Source: a bacterium ADurb.Bin374 (GTDB lineage: Bacteria; Riflebacteria; Ozemobacteria; Ozemobacterales; Ozemobacteraceae). Taken from it: a DNA stretch of 14,248 nucleotides. Numbering within the stretch: the stretch's first letter is position 1; every line of letters begins with the position of its first letter. Location of the stretch: assembly GCA_002068715.1 (NCBI GenBank), contig MWAR01000185.1, forward strand, positions 1 to 14,248. The letters run 5' to 3'. The notes below the pieces were generated by a model. That model was not told the DNA's origin and made no database searches. It was given only the letters and a program-made list of their open reading frames with translations. The position numbers were made by a program, and so were the translations under genes. Positions 6,979-14,031 of the stretch are shown here, piece after piece.

Positions 6979-7983
6979 TCACGACGCAGCCGAAGAACCG
7001 GCTTCGCCGTGCAAGCGGCTCGCGATGTGCTTCACAACGTCGGAAGCTCCATACTGGGCCGCGAGATGTATAGCATTTGCGATAGAAGCGGCTTTGAACT
7101 TGCCGTGACAGACGGTCGAACAGCCGCCGATGCCTAGCAGCGGGGCTCCGCTGTATTCCGCCGCATCCGTACGCACGCGGCGAAGATTTCCGAGCACGGC
7201 ACCGGCCATCTCGGCCGGAATACCGGCCTTCGCGACCCCTTGTTTGATCGTCCCAATGATGAGGTCTGACAGGCCTTCGCTGGCCTTCAGCAGTATGTTG
7301 CCGACGAAGCCGTCGCAGACGACGACATGCGCGTGTCCCTCGAACAGGCTATCGGGCTCGACGTTGCCGACAAAATTCAGCGTCCCGTTCTGCTTCTCGA
7401 GAAGCTCGTATACGGACTTGGTCAGCTCGTTGCCCTTTCCCGCCTCGCCGCCGATGTTCAGCACGCCGATCTTCGGCTTTTCGATGCGGCAGATGGCCTC
7501 GTAATACGAAACACCCATGTGGGCGAACTGCACGAGATGGTTCGGACGGCAGTCGACGTTCGCTCCGACATCCAGCACCAGCACGCCGTTTCCCGAGGCG
7601 GTCGGCAGCATGACGGCAATGGCAGGACGCTCGACACCGGGCACACGCCCGATCTCGAGCAGTGAAGCGGCCATCTGAGCGCCGGTGCTTCCCGCGGAGA
7701 GAAAGCAGCTCGCGCGACCATCTTTGACGAGGCGCGCGGCAACCGCCACGGAGGCGTTCTTTTTCTTGCGGAGCGCCGTCGTCGGCGACTCGCCCATTTC
7801 AACCATCTCGGGCGTGTCGACGATCTCGCAACGCCCTTCCGCCTCCGGCCAGACGGCAAGAATGTCGCTCCGGCGGCCAACCAGGATCAACTCGGCCGAT
7901 CCGGCCTCGAGATACTGTCTGGCTCCGAGAACGAGCTCACGGGGCGCGAAGTCCCCGCCCATGACATCGATGGCGACTTTCAT
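6979..7983 (-). CDS. plsX: Phosphate acyltransferase PlsX
   Basis: PlsX converts acyl-ACP to acyl-phosphate, the donor used by PlsY to start phospholipid synthesis, at the membrane surface. The 334-residue protein has the usual length and N-terminus MKVAIDVMGGDFAPRE. Other family segments seen are TALRKKKNAS, FLSAGSTGA, LDVGANVDCRP and the FVGNILLKASEG block. The family's C-terminal HGSS-like segment reads CHGKFKAASIANAI here. No good Shine-Dalgarno sequence precedes the ATG, although the start is fixed by homology; it lies 27 bases after rpmF and is probably translated in the wake of that gene. The rpmF-plsX-fab order is widely conserved, linking ribosome and membrane-lipid supply. Confidence 0.97.
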   Translation of the reverse strand: MKVAIDVMGGDFAPRELVLGARQYLEAGSAELILVGRRSDILAVWPEAEGRCEIVDTPEMVEMGESPTTALRKKKNASVAVAARLVKDGRASCFLSAGSTGAQMAASLLEIGRVPGVERPAIAVMLPTASGNGVLVLDVGANVDCRPNHLVQFAHMGVSYYEAICRIEKPKIGVLNIGGEAGKGNELTKSVYELLEKQNGTLNFVGNVEPDSLFEGHAHVVVCDGFVGNILLKASEGLSDLIIGTIKQGVAKAGIPAEMAGAVLGNLRRVRTDAAEYSGAPLLGIGGCSTVCHGKFKAASIANAIHLAAQYGASDVVKHIASRLHGEAGSSAAS

Positions 7984-8010
7984 TCGTCAGGAGTCAGGGG
8001 GTGATCAGGC

Positions 8011-8199
8011 TCAGGCCTTCTCGACGTCGAGAACCTTGACCTTCTTGCTGTAGTGACCGCACGCCGGGCAGACCCGGTGAGCGAGCTTTGTTTCAAAGCA
8101 CTGCGGGCATTTCGCGAGGGTAATCTCGGGAGCGCGGTAGTGATTCCGCCGATTCCGCTGGCTCATCTTCGATACACGATGCTTCGGACACGCACCCAT
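8011..8199 (-). CDS. rpmF: 50S ribosomal protein L32
   Basis: L32 is a small zinc-ribbon protein of the large ribosomal subunit. The 62-residue product keeps the basic N-terminal half (HRVSKMSQRNRRNHY) and the two zinc-binding pairs C31-P-Q-C34 and C44-P-A-C47, so it is the zinc-binding form. The N-terminus, MGACPKH, has an extra Cys4 where most L32 proteins read MAVPKR. The ATG follows a strong GGAGGA site. It has its own promoter and leads rpmF-plsX. The yceD gene often found ahead of rpmF is absent; a membrane-protein gene takes that position. Confidence 0.95.
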   Translation of the reverse strand: MGACPKHRVSKMSQRNRRNHYRAPEITLAKCPQCFETKLAHRVCPACGHYSKKVKVLDVEKA

Positions 8200-8239
8200 G
8201 GTAGTTCCTCCAGATCAAAAATAGGAATGAAGTCTTGCT

Positions 8240-8268
8240 ACTATAGCAGAAATCGGACCCCGAGTCAA
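8240..8268 (-). promoter_or_regulatory. Strong promoter for rpmF-plsX
   Basis: On the minus strand, TTGACT (8263-8268), a 17-base spacer and TATAGT (8240-8245) are preceded by TG in the extended -10 position. The leader is about 35 bases. TGCTA/TAGCA arms (8236-8240, 8244-8248) form a small dyad centred on the -10, which may be chance. Confidence 0.8.
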
Positions 8269-8275
8269 ACATCGT

Positions 8276-8971
8276 TCACGCGTTTGTACCCCCGGCGGCC
8301 TCCGTAGGTCGCTGGCGAAGGCGTGCGAATGCAAGAATGCCGCCGAGCGCGATCGAGAGATAAGCGGCCACAAGCACGCGGTACTCGGCCGGAAGCAGGA
8401 ATGTGACCGTATGCGCGGGGATCCAGAAGAGGGGAATCGTGCGCAGGAGGACGAACGAGACGAAACCGGCCCAGTCGATCCGGCTCACGACCGATTCGAG
8501 TTTCACCTCGGCAATATCCGCCAGCCGTCCGCCGCCGGCATCGATATACCCGTCGGTCACCCGGTGGAAGGCCATGAACACGGGCGCGAAAATGAGGTTC
8601 ATCAGCGTGCTCGTCCAGAACGCGCGCGAAAGCTCGGCCGGGAATCCTTCGGAAAACGCCGGCAACAGGCCCTTCCCGATCACGGCCGTCGTCCCCGCGG
8701 CGAAGATGTCGAACACGAGGGCGAACGCGACGCCGAACAGCCCCCAGATGAAAAATCGCCATCCCAGGCCGGTCGGGGCAGCCCATGTGGCGCCGGAAAT
8801 GCGCCGCGCCAGCCACTCGCCCATCGTCGCGAGGATTCCGACCTTCACGAACCCCATCAGGTAGGGATGCACCCGCGTGGCGGCGATGAACGCCTCGTGA
8901 GTCTGCGGTACAAGCAGACATCCGGAAATTCCGGTCAGAACGACGGCCCACACCATATCACCTGTCCGCAT
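8276..8971 (-). CDS. Multi-pass membrane protein resembling the Mpv17/PMP22 family
   Basis: The 231-residue protein has about six hydrophobic segments, near residues 6-22, 37-52, 72-95, 118-135, 168-190 and 196-216, and no catalytic motif. The pattern resembles Mpv17/PMP22: VGILATMGEWLARRI like the family's GD-LAQ helix, FWTSTLMNLIFAPVF like the D-Q-x-x-x-x-P helix, and a C-terminal FWIPAHTVTFLLPAEYRVL like W-P-x-x-Q-x-x-N-F-x-x-V-P-x-x-x-R. That resemblance is from memory, not a search. Family members are small channel-like proteins of organelle and bacterial membranes with unclear function. I chose the ATG at 8971 because GGAGGTGAGG precedes it; an upstream in-frame ATG at 9019 lacks this. 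It ends just before the rpmF promoter, so it is a separate unit. Confidence 0.7.
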   Translation of the reverse strand: MRTGDMVWAVVLTGISGCLLVPQTHEAFIAATRVHPYLMGFVKVGILATMGEWLARRISGATWAAPTGLGWRFFIWGLFGVAFALVFDIFAAGTTAVIGKGLLPAFSEGFPAELSRAFWTSTLMNLIFAPVFMAFHRVTDGYIDAGGGRLADIAEVKLESVVSRIDWAGFVSFVLLRTIPLFWIPAHTVTFLLPAEYRVLVAAYLSIALGGILAFARLRQRPTEAAGGTNA

Positions 8972-9172
8972 CGCAACCTCACCTCCGCATCGTTTTGATT
9001 CCTGTAGAGCAAAAGCCAATTTTGCGTTCCGGTCTGTGCTGAATCTGTCGACGCACGAGAGACTCAGGGCGAACGGGAAGCCTTCATCGCGCAGAACTCA
9101 ATGAGCCGCAAGATCCAGCCGTTCACCGAGCCCCCCCTGACCTCGCGCCGCCGTCGCCCCATCCCCTGAGAA
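8972..9172. other. 201-base gap between the membrane-protein gene and rsmG
   Basis: The gap holds a small 6-bp hairpin (9009-9014 with 9020-9025), one copy of a dispersed repeat (9063-9097) and one side of the hairpin over the rsmG stop. I see no RNA gene and no convincing promoter for the membrane-protein gene. The G/C-rich stretch 9128-9160 has no recognisable structure. Confidence 0.5.
9063..9097 (+). repeat. Dispersed repeat copy, downstream side of rsmG
   Basis: This stretch matches 10034-10068 at 26 of 35 positions without gaps and in the same orientation. The shared core is TCAGGGCGA followed by CGGGA, with TTCAT and CGCAG further on. The copies lie either side of rsmG. The core resembles the CTCAGGGCGA-type intergenic repeats common in many bacterial genomes. 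Confidence 0.55.
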
Positions 9173-9184
9173 TCACAGGGGATG
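9160..9184 (-). other. Hairpin over the rsmG stop codon
   Basis: A perfect 9-bp stem (9160-9168 with 9176-9184) has a seven-base loop that contains the final rsmG TGA. No T tract follows on the minus strand, so it is at most a weak or Rho-assisted 3' end. It may protect the mRNA end. Confidence 0.45.
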
Positions 9185-9907
9185 CGAGGCGGGAACACCG
9201 TTACGGCGCGGGTAAGCTGCCGGCACAGGCGATCGTTTTTCGATCAGAACGAATCCGCGCGTGAACGGCAGGAGGGGCGGCTCGAACGTGAATGTCCGCA
9301 CGTCGTCATGTCGTACGCCCAGAATCTGCATGGCTTTCCCCGCTTCCGACAGTTCCTCCTAGAGGGCGGGGCCTTTGTATAGTAAAAGATATCCACCAAC
9401 CCGGACCAGTGGAAGACACAGTTCCAGAAGTATGCGGACGGAGGCAACAGCACGCGTCACCACCAGGTCCATTTTCTCTCGGAAGGCGGGATCGCGTCCC
9501 AATTCTTCAGCCCTCGACAGAACCGGTTCGAGATTATTGATCCCGTTCGCAGATTTCATTCGTCCCACGAAATCGACGGCCTTCCCTTTTGCGTCGACGG
9601 CATATACACGACTTTCGGGAAGAGCGATTGCGAGCGGAACGGCCGGAAACCCACCGCCTGTGCCGATATCGAGGATCGTGTGCGCCTCTTTCCAGCACGG
9701 AAGGGCCGCTTTCGCCCCGAGGGGTGCCAGGGCGTCGAGCACGTGCTTCGTCGCGATCTCCGCCGGCTCCTTGATCTTCGAGACGCTCGGATACAACGGG
9801 TCGGCAAGCATGCAGCCACACCATCGTTCGAGCCGTTCCCGGGTCTCCGCGTCTAGTTCGAGCCCCAAGGGGCTGAAATATCGTTCAATATTTTCAATCA
9901 CAGCCAT
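9173..9907 (-). pseudogene. rsmG: 16S rRNA m7G527 methyltransferase RsmG, interrupted by an in-frame TAG
   Basis: RsmG (GidB) methylates N7 of G527 in 16S rRNA using SAM. Residues 1-182 hold the SAM-binding motif LDIGTGGGFPAVPLA (79-93), VDAKGKAVDFV and TRAVASVRILLELCLPL. Codon 183 is TAG (9359-9361), after LLLYKGPAL. The same frame then continues for 61 codons to a TGA at 9173-9175 and encodes the expected C-terminus, including LPFTRGFVLIEK and the conserved ending YPRRNGVPASHPL. No frameshift or other damage is seen, so this is one point change, a base-call error, or a readthrough site. If TAG stops, the product loses the last beta-strands of the fold and probably activity. The ATG has GGAG eight bases upstream. 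It is labelled pseudogene for the break; it could be functional. Confidence 0.85.
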
Positions 9908-9959
9908 TCACCGATCTCCAAGATGTCATTGGTGCCTGCAGACAAACGCCGTTTTCGCG

Positions 9960-10068
9960 TCCCGCTCGTGCCGAGCCTGCGCATCACGAGAGATTCACGC
10001 CCCCTCGACAGGCTCAGGGCAGGATTCGACAAGTTCAGGGCGAGCGGGAGATTTTCATTTCGCAGGAC
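9960..10068. repeat. REP-like palindromic repeat between mnmG and rsmG
   Basis: The outer arms TCCCGCTCG (9960-9968) and CGAGCGGGA (10041-10049) are perfect inverted 9-mers; the inner arms GAGCCTG (9973-9979) and CAGGCTC (10009-10015) are nested inside. Two tandem 17-base units, CTCGACAGGCTCAGGGC (10004-10020) and TTCGACAAGTTCAGGGC (10025-10041), match at 14 of 17 positions with a 21-base period. Units of this type are widespread intergenic repeats in bacteria. The 218-base gap 9908-10125 otherwise holds only an AT-rich stretch (about 10070-10105) with no clear promoter. Confidence 0.65.
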
Positions 10069-10125
10069 GAAATACAATGAATATTTTATAGTTATCCATA
10101 TACCCATCCGACGAAAGTTCCTGTT

Positions 10126-12021
10126 TCATCCTTCGTTTCGACCGGAGTCCCCCGCACACGTTCCTTCCTGGCCGCGTTTCAGGGCCGCAAGGACGGCCGC
10201 GACATCGGCTGCACGCACGCCGGGGATCCGGCTCAGGTCGCCGAGCGTTTTGGGTCCGACGGCGGCAATCCTGAGACGGGCCTCGGTTGAAACAGCAGCC
10301 GGAAGCGACCGCAGGAGTGTTTCCGGAAGCCGCAGCTCGCGGAACTTCTCGAGAAGCTCGAGTTCACGCTCCTGCTGAACCGCATAGCCGGCATATTTCA
10401 CACGGGCTTCGAGTTCGATGCGCGAGAGCCGGTCGAGTTCCATGAGTTCCGGAACCAGTTCGGTCAGCGCCCCGAGCCGGACTTCCGGGCGCTTCAGCAG
10501 ATGCTCGAGAGAGATCTTTCCCTGGATCGGGCCGCCGACCCCGCCCGGAATCATCCTTGCTTCCGCCTCATCAACATTGCGCCCTGAGAGAAGCTCCCCG
10601 ACCGCGTTCTGCCGGTGCTGCCGCTCGGCGACAGCGAGAAGGTCCGGGTCCGATATGAGCCCGGCGGCAAACGCCGCCTCTGTCAGCCTTGCCTCGGCAT
10701 TCGACATGCGCAGCTGCAAGCGCCACGGCGATCGCGACGTGAAGATGCGATACGGCTCGCCGAGAGGTCGCGTGGTTATCTCCTCGATCATCAGCCCGAG
10801 GTAGGAATCACGGGCGGACAGCACGATCGGCTGCCGCCCCAGTGCGATCGCTGCCGCGTTCGCACCTGCAAGCAGGCCCTGGGCCGCGGCCTCTTCATAC
10901 CCGGACGTGCCGTTCAACTGCCCCGCGAGAAACAGGTTCGGAATCCGGCGCGACATCAGCGTCGGAAACAGGTCGCCCGGGTCCGCCACGTCGTATTCGA
11001 TGGCATACCCAGGCCGCGTCAGCCGCGCGCTCCCGAGCCCCGGAAGGGTCCGGACATATTTTTCCTGCACCCATTCGGGCAGACTGGTCGACATGCCCTG
11101 CAGGTAGATCTCGCGGCCGTCGGCGCGCTCCGGTTCGAGAAACACCTTGTGAGCGGATTTTTCGGGAAATTTGCTCACCTTGTCCTCGATCGACGGGCAG
11201 TAGCGCGGCCCCGTCCCGGAAATGCGGCCGGCGATCAGCGCCGATTCGTGGATATGCAACCTGATGACGTCGTGCGTCTCGTCGGTCGTCCTGGTCAGAA
11301 AACAGGGCATCCGGCCGAGAGGCTTCGAGCAATCCGACCAGAGGGAAAACGGCGGTGTTTCCGGTTCGTCGTCCTGCCGTTCGAGGCAGGAGGTGTCGAT
11401 GCTCGCCGCGTCGAGACGCGGCGGCGTGCCGGTCTTGAAGCGCCGCATCGGAAGGCCGATTCGCTCGAGGCATGCACCGAGCTCATCGGCCGGCGGTTCA
11501 CCGGCCCTGCCCGCGCCGAACCTCGCCCGGCCGATGTGGATCATGCCCCGGAGAAAGGTGCCTGGCGCCAGGATCACCACAGGGGCGCGGAAAACATCGC
11601 CCATCATCGTCCTGACTCCGGCGACCCTGCCGTTCTCGACAAGAATCTCCGTCACCGTTCCCTGGGCGAGATGCAGCCGGGGGTGCGTCTGAAGGGTCTT
11701 CCGCATCCGGCGCGAATAGGCTTCCTTGTCGGACTGGACGCGGATCGCCTGGACGGCGAGACCTTTGCGGGTGTTCAGCAGGCGCGCCTGCACCTGCGTT
11801 TCGTCGGCGATGCGGCCCATCACTCCGCCGAGGGCATCGATTTCCCGCACCAGATGCCCTTTGCCCTGGCCTCCGATGCTCGGATTGCAGGGCATCGTGG
11901 CGACCGCGTCGAGCTGGATCGTGAGAAGCACCGTTTCCGCGCCACATCTTGCCGAAGCAAGCGCGGCTTCACAGCCGGCGTGGCCCGCTCCGACGACGAT
12001 GACCTGGGCGTGCGGAATCAC
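10126..12021 (-). CDS. mnmG: tRNA uridine-5-carboxymethylaminomethyl modification enzyme MnmG (GidA)
   Basis: MnmG, working with MnmE, installs the cmnm5 group on the wobble U34 of several tRNAs, using FAD, NADH and methylenetetrahydrofolate. The 631-residue protein is full length. It has the FAD-binding GAGHAG (11-16), the signature CNPSIGGQGKGHLVREIDALGG region starting at Cys45, GLAVQAIRVQSDKEAYSRRM, and the NGTSGYEEAAAQGLLAGANAA block. Its C-terminal helices end in GVRAADVAAVLAALKRG, the part that contacts tRNA and MnmE. The start is GTG (12019-12021), sharing four bases (GTGA) with the HEAT gene stop, so translation is probably coupled. A 218-base repeat-bearing gap separates it from rsmG, its frequent partner. 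No mnmE is in the window. Confidence 0.97.
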   Translation of the reverse strand: MIPHAQVIVVGAGHAGCEAALASARCGAETVLLTIQLDAVATMPCNPSIGGQGKGHLVREIDALGGVMGRIADETQVQARLLNTRKGLAVQAIRVQSDKEAYSRRMRKTLQTHPRLHLAQGTVTEILVENGRVAGVRTMMGDVFRAPVVILAPGTFLRGMIHIGRARFGAGRAGEPPADELGACLERIGLPMRRFKTGTPPRLDAASIDTSCLERQDDEPETPPFSLWSDCSKPLGRMPCFLTRTTDETHDVIRLHIHESALIAGRISGTGPRYCPSIEDKVSKFPEKSAHKVFLEPERADGREIYLQGMSTSLPEWVQEKYVRTLPGLGSARLTRPGYAIEYDVADPGDLFPTLMSRRIPNLFLAGQLNGTSGYEEAAAQGLLAGANAAAIALGRQPIVLSARDSYLGLMIEEITTRPLGEPYRIFTSRSPWRLQLRMSNAEARLTEAAFAAGLISDPDLLAVAERQHRQNAVGELLSGRNVDEAEARMIPGGVGGPIQGKISLEHLLKRPEVRLGALTELVPELMELDRLSRIELEARVKYAGYAVQQERELELLEKFRELRLPETLLRSLPAAVSTEARLRIAAVGPKTLGDLSRIPGVRAADVAAVLAALKRGQEGTCAGDSGRNEG

Positions 12022-14021
12022 TTCAGGATGGTCAGGGCTTTTGCGGCAAACGAGCTGACGAGTTCGCTCGGATCGTCGATCAGCACCTTCATCAACTCGA
12101 CGGCATGAGGCCCCCGCTTGCGGGCGAGCAGCTTCGCGGCCGCGAGCCGCACGCCGTCGTTCGCATGTTGGGCCGCGAAATAGATCAGAATGTTCTGGTC
12201 GTCGCCCATGATGAACGGCAGGTCCCTGATGGCCTGCGCCGCATCCTCGTCAGCCCCGGACATCAGGCCATTGTAGACGTGGACCGACCGCGCTTTCTGG
12301 AATTTCACACCCGGGGGAAGCGGCACGACGGGCTCGGGCATTCCTGCCAGTTTCGGTTTTGCAGGGGGCTTTTCAGCGACTGCCGGAGCCGCGGGCGGTT
12401 CCACGACCGCAACCGGACGTTCAACTGGAACTTCTTCCAACGGCTTCTCCAGGAGACCCGAAGGGGCCTCGGCCTCCGGAGCGGGAGGAAGTTGCAGAGG
12501 TTCCTCTTCGGGGGGAGTCGCCTGCACGGGTGATGCCTCTCCCACATGCAGCTCAGGCTCTTCGACAGAAGGTTCGGAAAGTTCCTCCGCAACCGGCTCT
12601 GCAACCGGTTCTGCAGAAGGCATCTCCGGCCCGGGCACCGGCTCCGGCTGTGCCGCCGGCGTGATGAGGGCAACGGGCGGCGCGCCCACCGGACCGATGG
12701 AAACAGGCTTCAATTCTGTTTCTTCGGGGGCCGGGGCAGCGATCGGAACCACGACCTCGCGCAGAGGTGTGTTCTTTATCTTTTCCCAGAGACCTTTCGC
12801 AACCTGGGCAACGACGCTGTCGGCATCCTCGGTTGTCGCCACCAGCGCCTCGCGGGCGACCGTATTGTTGATCTTCGCGAGCGCCTTGAGAACGCTCAGC
12901 CTGATTCCCTGGTTCGTATCTTTCAAGGCCGCCTTCAGCAGTGTCAACGATGCCTGGTCGCCGATCTCGCCCAGGGCGAAGATCACGCTGTCCCTCAGCC
13001 AGACTTCCGATGAGCGGAGCATCGATCGCAGCGTTGAAAACGCATCGGGATGCCCGCACTTCACCAGGAATTTCGCGGCATTCACCTTGACACGGTTTTC
13101 CGGATCTTGCAGAAGCCGCTCCACGTCAGGCTCGCAGCTTCGAATCGAACACTCTTCGATCACCTCGACGGTGTTTGCCCGGACGCGGGCGTCGCTGTCG
13201 GCAAGGCACATCCGGATCGTCGAGGCACCCTTTTCACCTGCAAGTCTGGCAAACACTTTCACCAGGCCGGATTTGACGATGACATCCTTCTCGTTCAGCA
13301 GGACCTGCTCGAGCTGTTCCACCTCGAGGGCGGAGCTGGTTTCCATTATGATCTTCAGCACCAAGAAGCGGCGCTGGGAAGAGAAGTTCGAGAGAACCAG
13401 AAGCGGAAGCACCTGCGGCGGGATGCGGGGATCCTTGATCGTCAGCAGCCCCTGCAAAGCGGTCAGGGCAACCTCTTCGTGAACCTGGCGCGACAGCCAG
13501 AGAAGCTGGGTCAGATGCCCCGGCGGCCGGTTCCGCACTAGAAAACGTGTATGTTCGAGCATTTCGGGTATGCTCTTCATTTTTTCAAGGTCGGGAAGTG
13601 ACGGATCGACCTGCTCGTTCAGAAACGGCGCCTCGATGACGAGCGCCCTCGCGCCACGCCTGCCCGTCGGCGCCACGGAAGCTTCACCTGCCGGTTTGAG
13701 CAGGGACGTATCGATGTCCGGAATGTCATCCGCAATGGCTGGCAGTTGCGCCGAGACTTCCGGTTCCGGGGCTGGGGGCGCGGACTTTTCCACCGGGATC
13801 TTCACGGCCGCCGGAACGTCACATCCAATCTCGTCCAGCATCCGCTTTGCGGACGTTCTGACTCCTTCGTCGGTGTCTTCGAGCATCTGAGACAACAGCC
13901 TCGCCTTCTCCTCGCCGGAAATAGAAAGGCTTGGAATCTGCCTCACGGAGCGCAGGCGCACCTCCGCCGAGATGGAACGGAGGTTCTGAATGATCAGATC
14001 CTGCTGACGCTTGGGAATCAT
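12018..14021 (-). CDS. HEAT-repeat protein with proline/glutamate-rich linkers
   Basis: This 667-residue protein is built of HEAT/Armadillo-type helical repeats with no enzymatic motif, transmembrane segment or signal peptide, so it is probably cytoplasmic and a binding scaffold. A short N-terminal helical repeat (about 1-66) precedes a Pro/Glu linker (about 75-110). A central solenoid (about 150-415) has clear units such as VRANTVEVIEE, VKVNAAKFLVKCG, LRDSVIFALGEIGD and IRLSVLKALAKIN. A low-complexity Pro/Ala/Glu/Val linker (about 425-570) is followed by C-terminal repeats (about 585-667). The frame is open to 14174, but the AGGA site before ATG at 14021 and the gene ending at 14032 make 14021 the start. 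It overlaps mnmG by four bases. The partner is unknown. Confidence 0.88.
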   Translation of the reverse strand: MIPKRQQDLIIQNLRSISAEVRLRSVRQIPSLSISGEEKARLLSQMLEDTDEGVRTSAKRMLDEIGCDVPAAVKIPVEKSAPPAPEPEVSAQLPAIADDIPDIDTSLLKPAGEASVAPTGRRGARALVIEAPFLNEQVDPSLPDLEKMKSIPEMLEHTRFLVRNRPPGHLTQLLWLSRQVHEEVALTALQGLLTIKDPRIPPQVLPLLVLSNFSSQRRFLVLKIIMETSSALEVEQLEQVLLNEKDVIVKSGLVKVFARLAGEKGASTIRMCLADSDARVRANTVEVIEECSIRSCEPDVERLLQDPENRVKVNAAKFLVKCGHPDAFSTLRSMLRSSEVWLRDSVIFALGEIGDQASLTLLKAALKDTNQGIRLSVLKALAKINNTVAREALVATTEDADSVVAQVAKGLWEKIKNTPLREVVVPIAAPAPEETELKPVSIGPVGAPPVALITPAAQPEPVPGPEMPSAEPVAEPVAEELSEPSVEEPELHVGEASPVQATPPEEEPLQLPPAPEAEAPSGLLEKPLEEVPVERPVAVVEPPAAPAVAEKPPAKPKLAGMPEPVVPLPPGVKFQKARSVHVYNGLMSGADEDAAQAIRDLPFIMGDDQNILIYFAAQHANDGVRLAAAKLLARKRGPHAVELMKVLIDDPSELVSSFAAKALTILK

Positions 14022-14031
14022 CGTGGTTTCC

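Noticed and set aside
9182..9540. Small plus-strand open frames opposite rsmG
   Set aside because: They are antisense to the continuing rsmG frame, including its C-terminal part beyond the TAG.
10615..12108. 497-codon open frame on the plus strand
   Set aside because: It is the antisense shadow of mnmG in GC-rich sequence; mnmG has full family motifs and the plus-strand product resembles nothing.
12590..12640. Short near-tandem DNA repeat in the HEAT gene
   Set aside because: It encodes EPVAEPVAEE within the low-complexity linker and is explained by that composition; not a CRISPR or mobile repeat.
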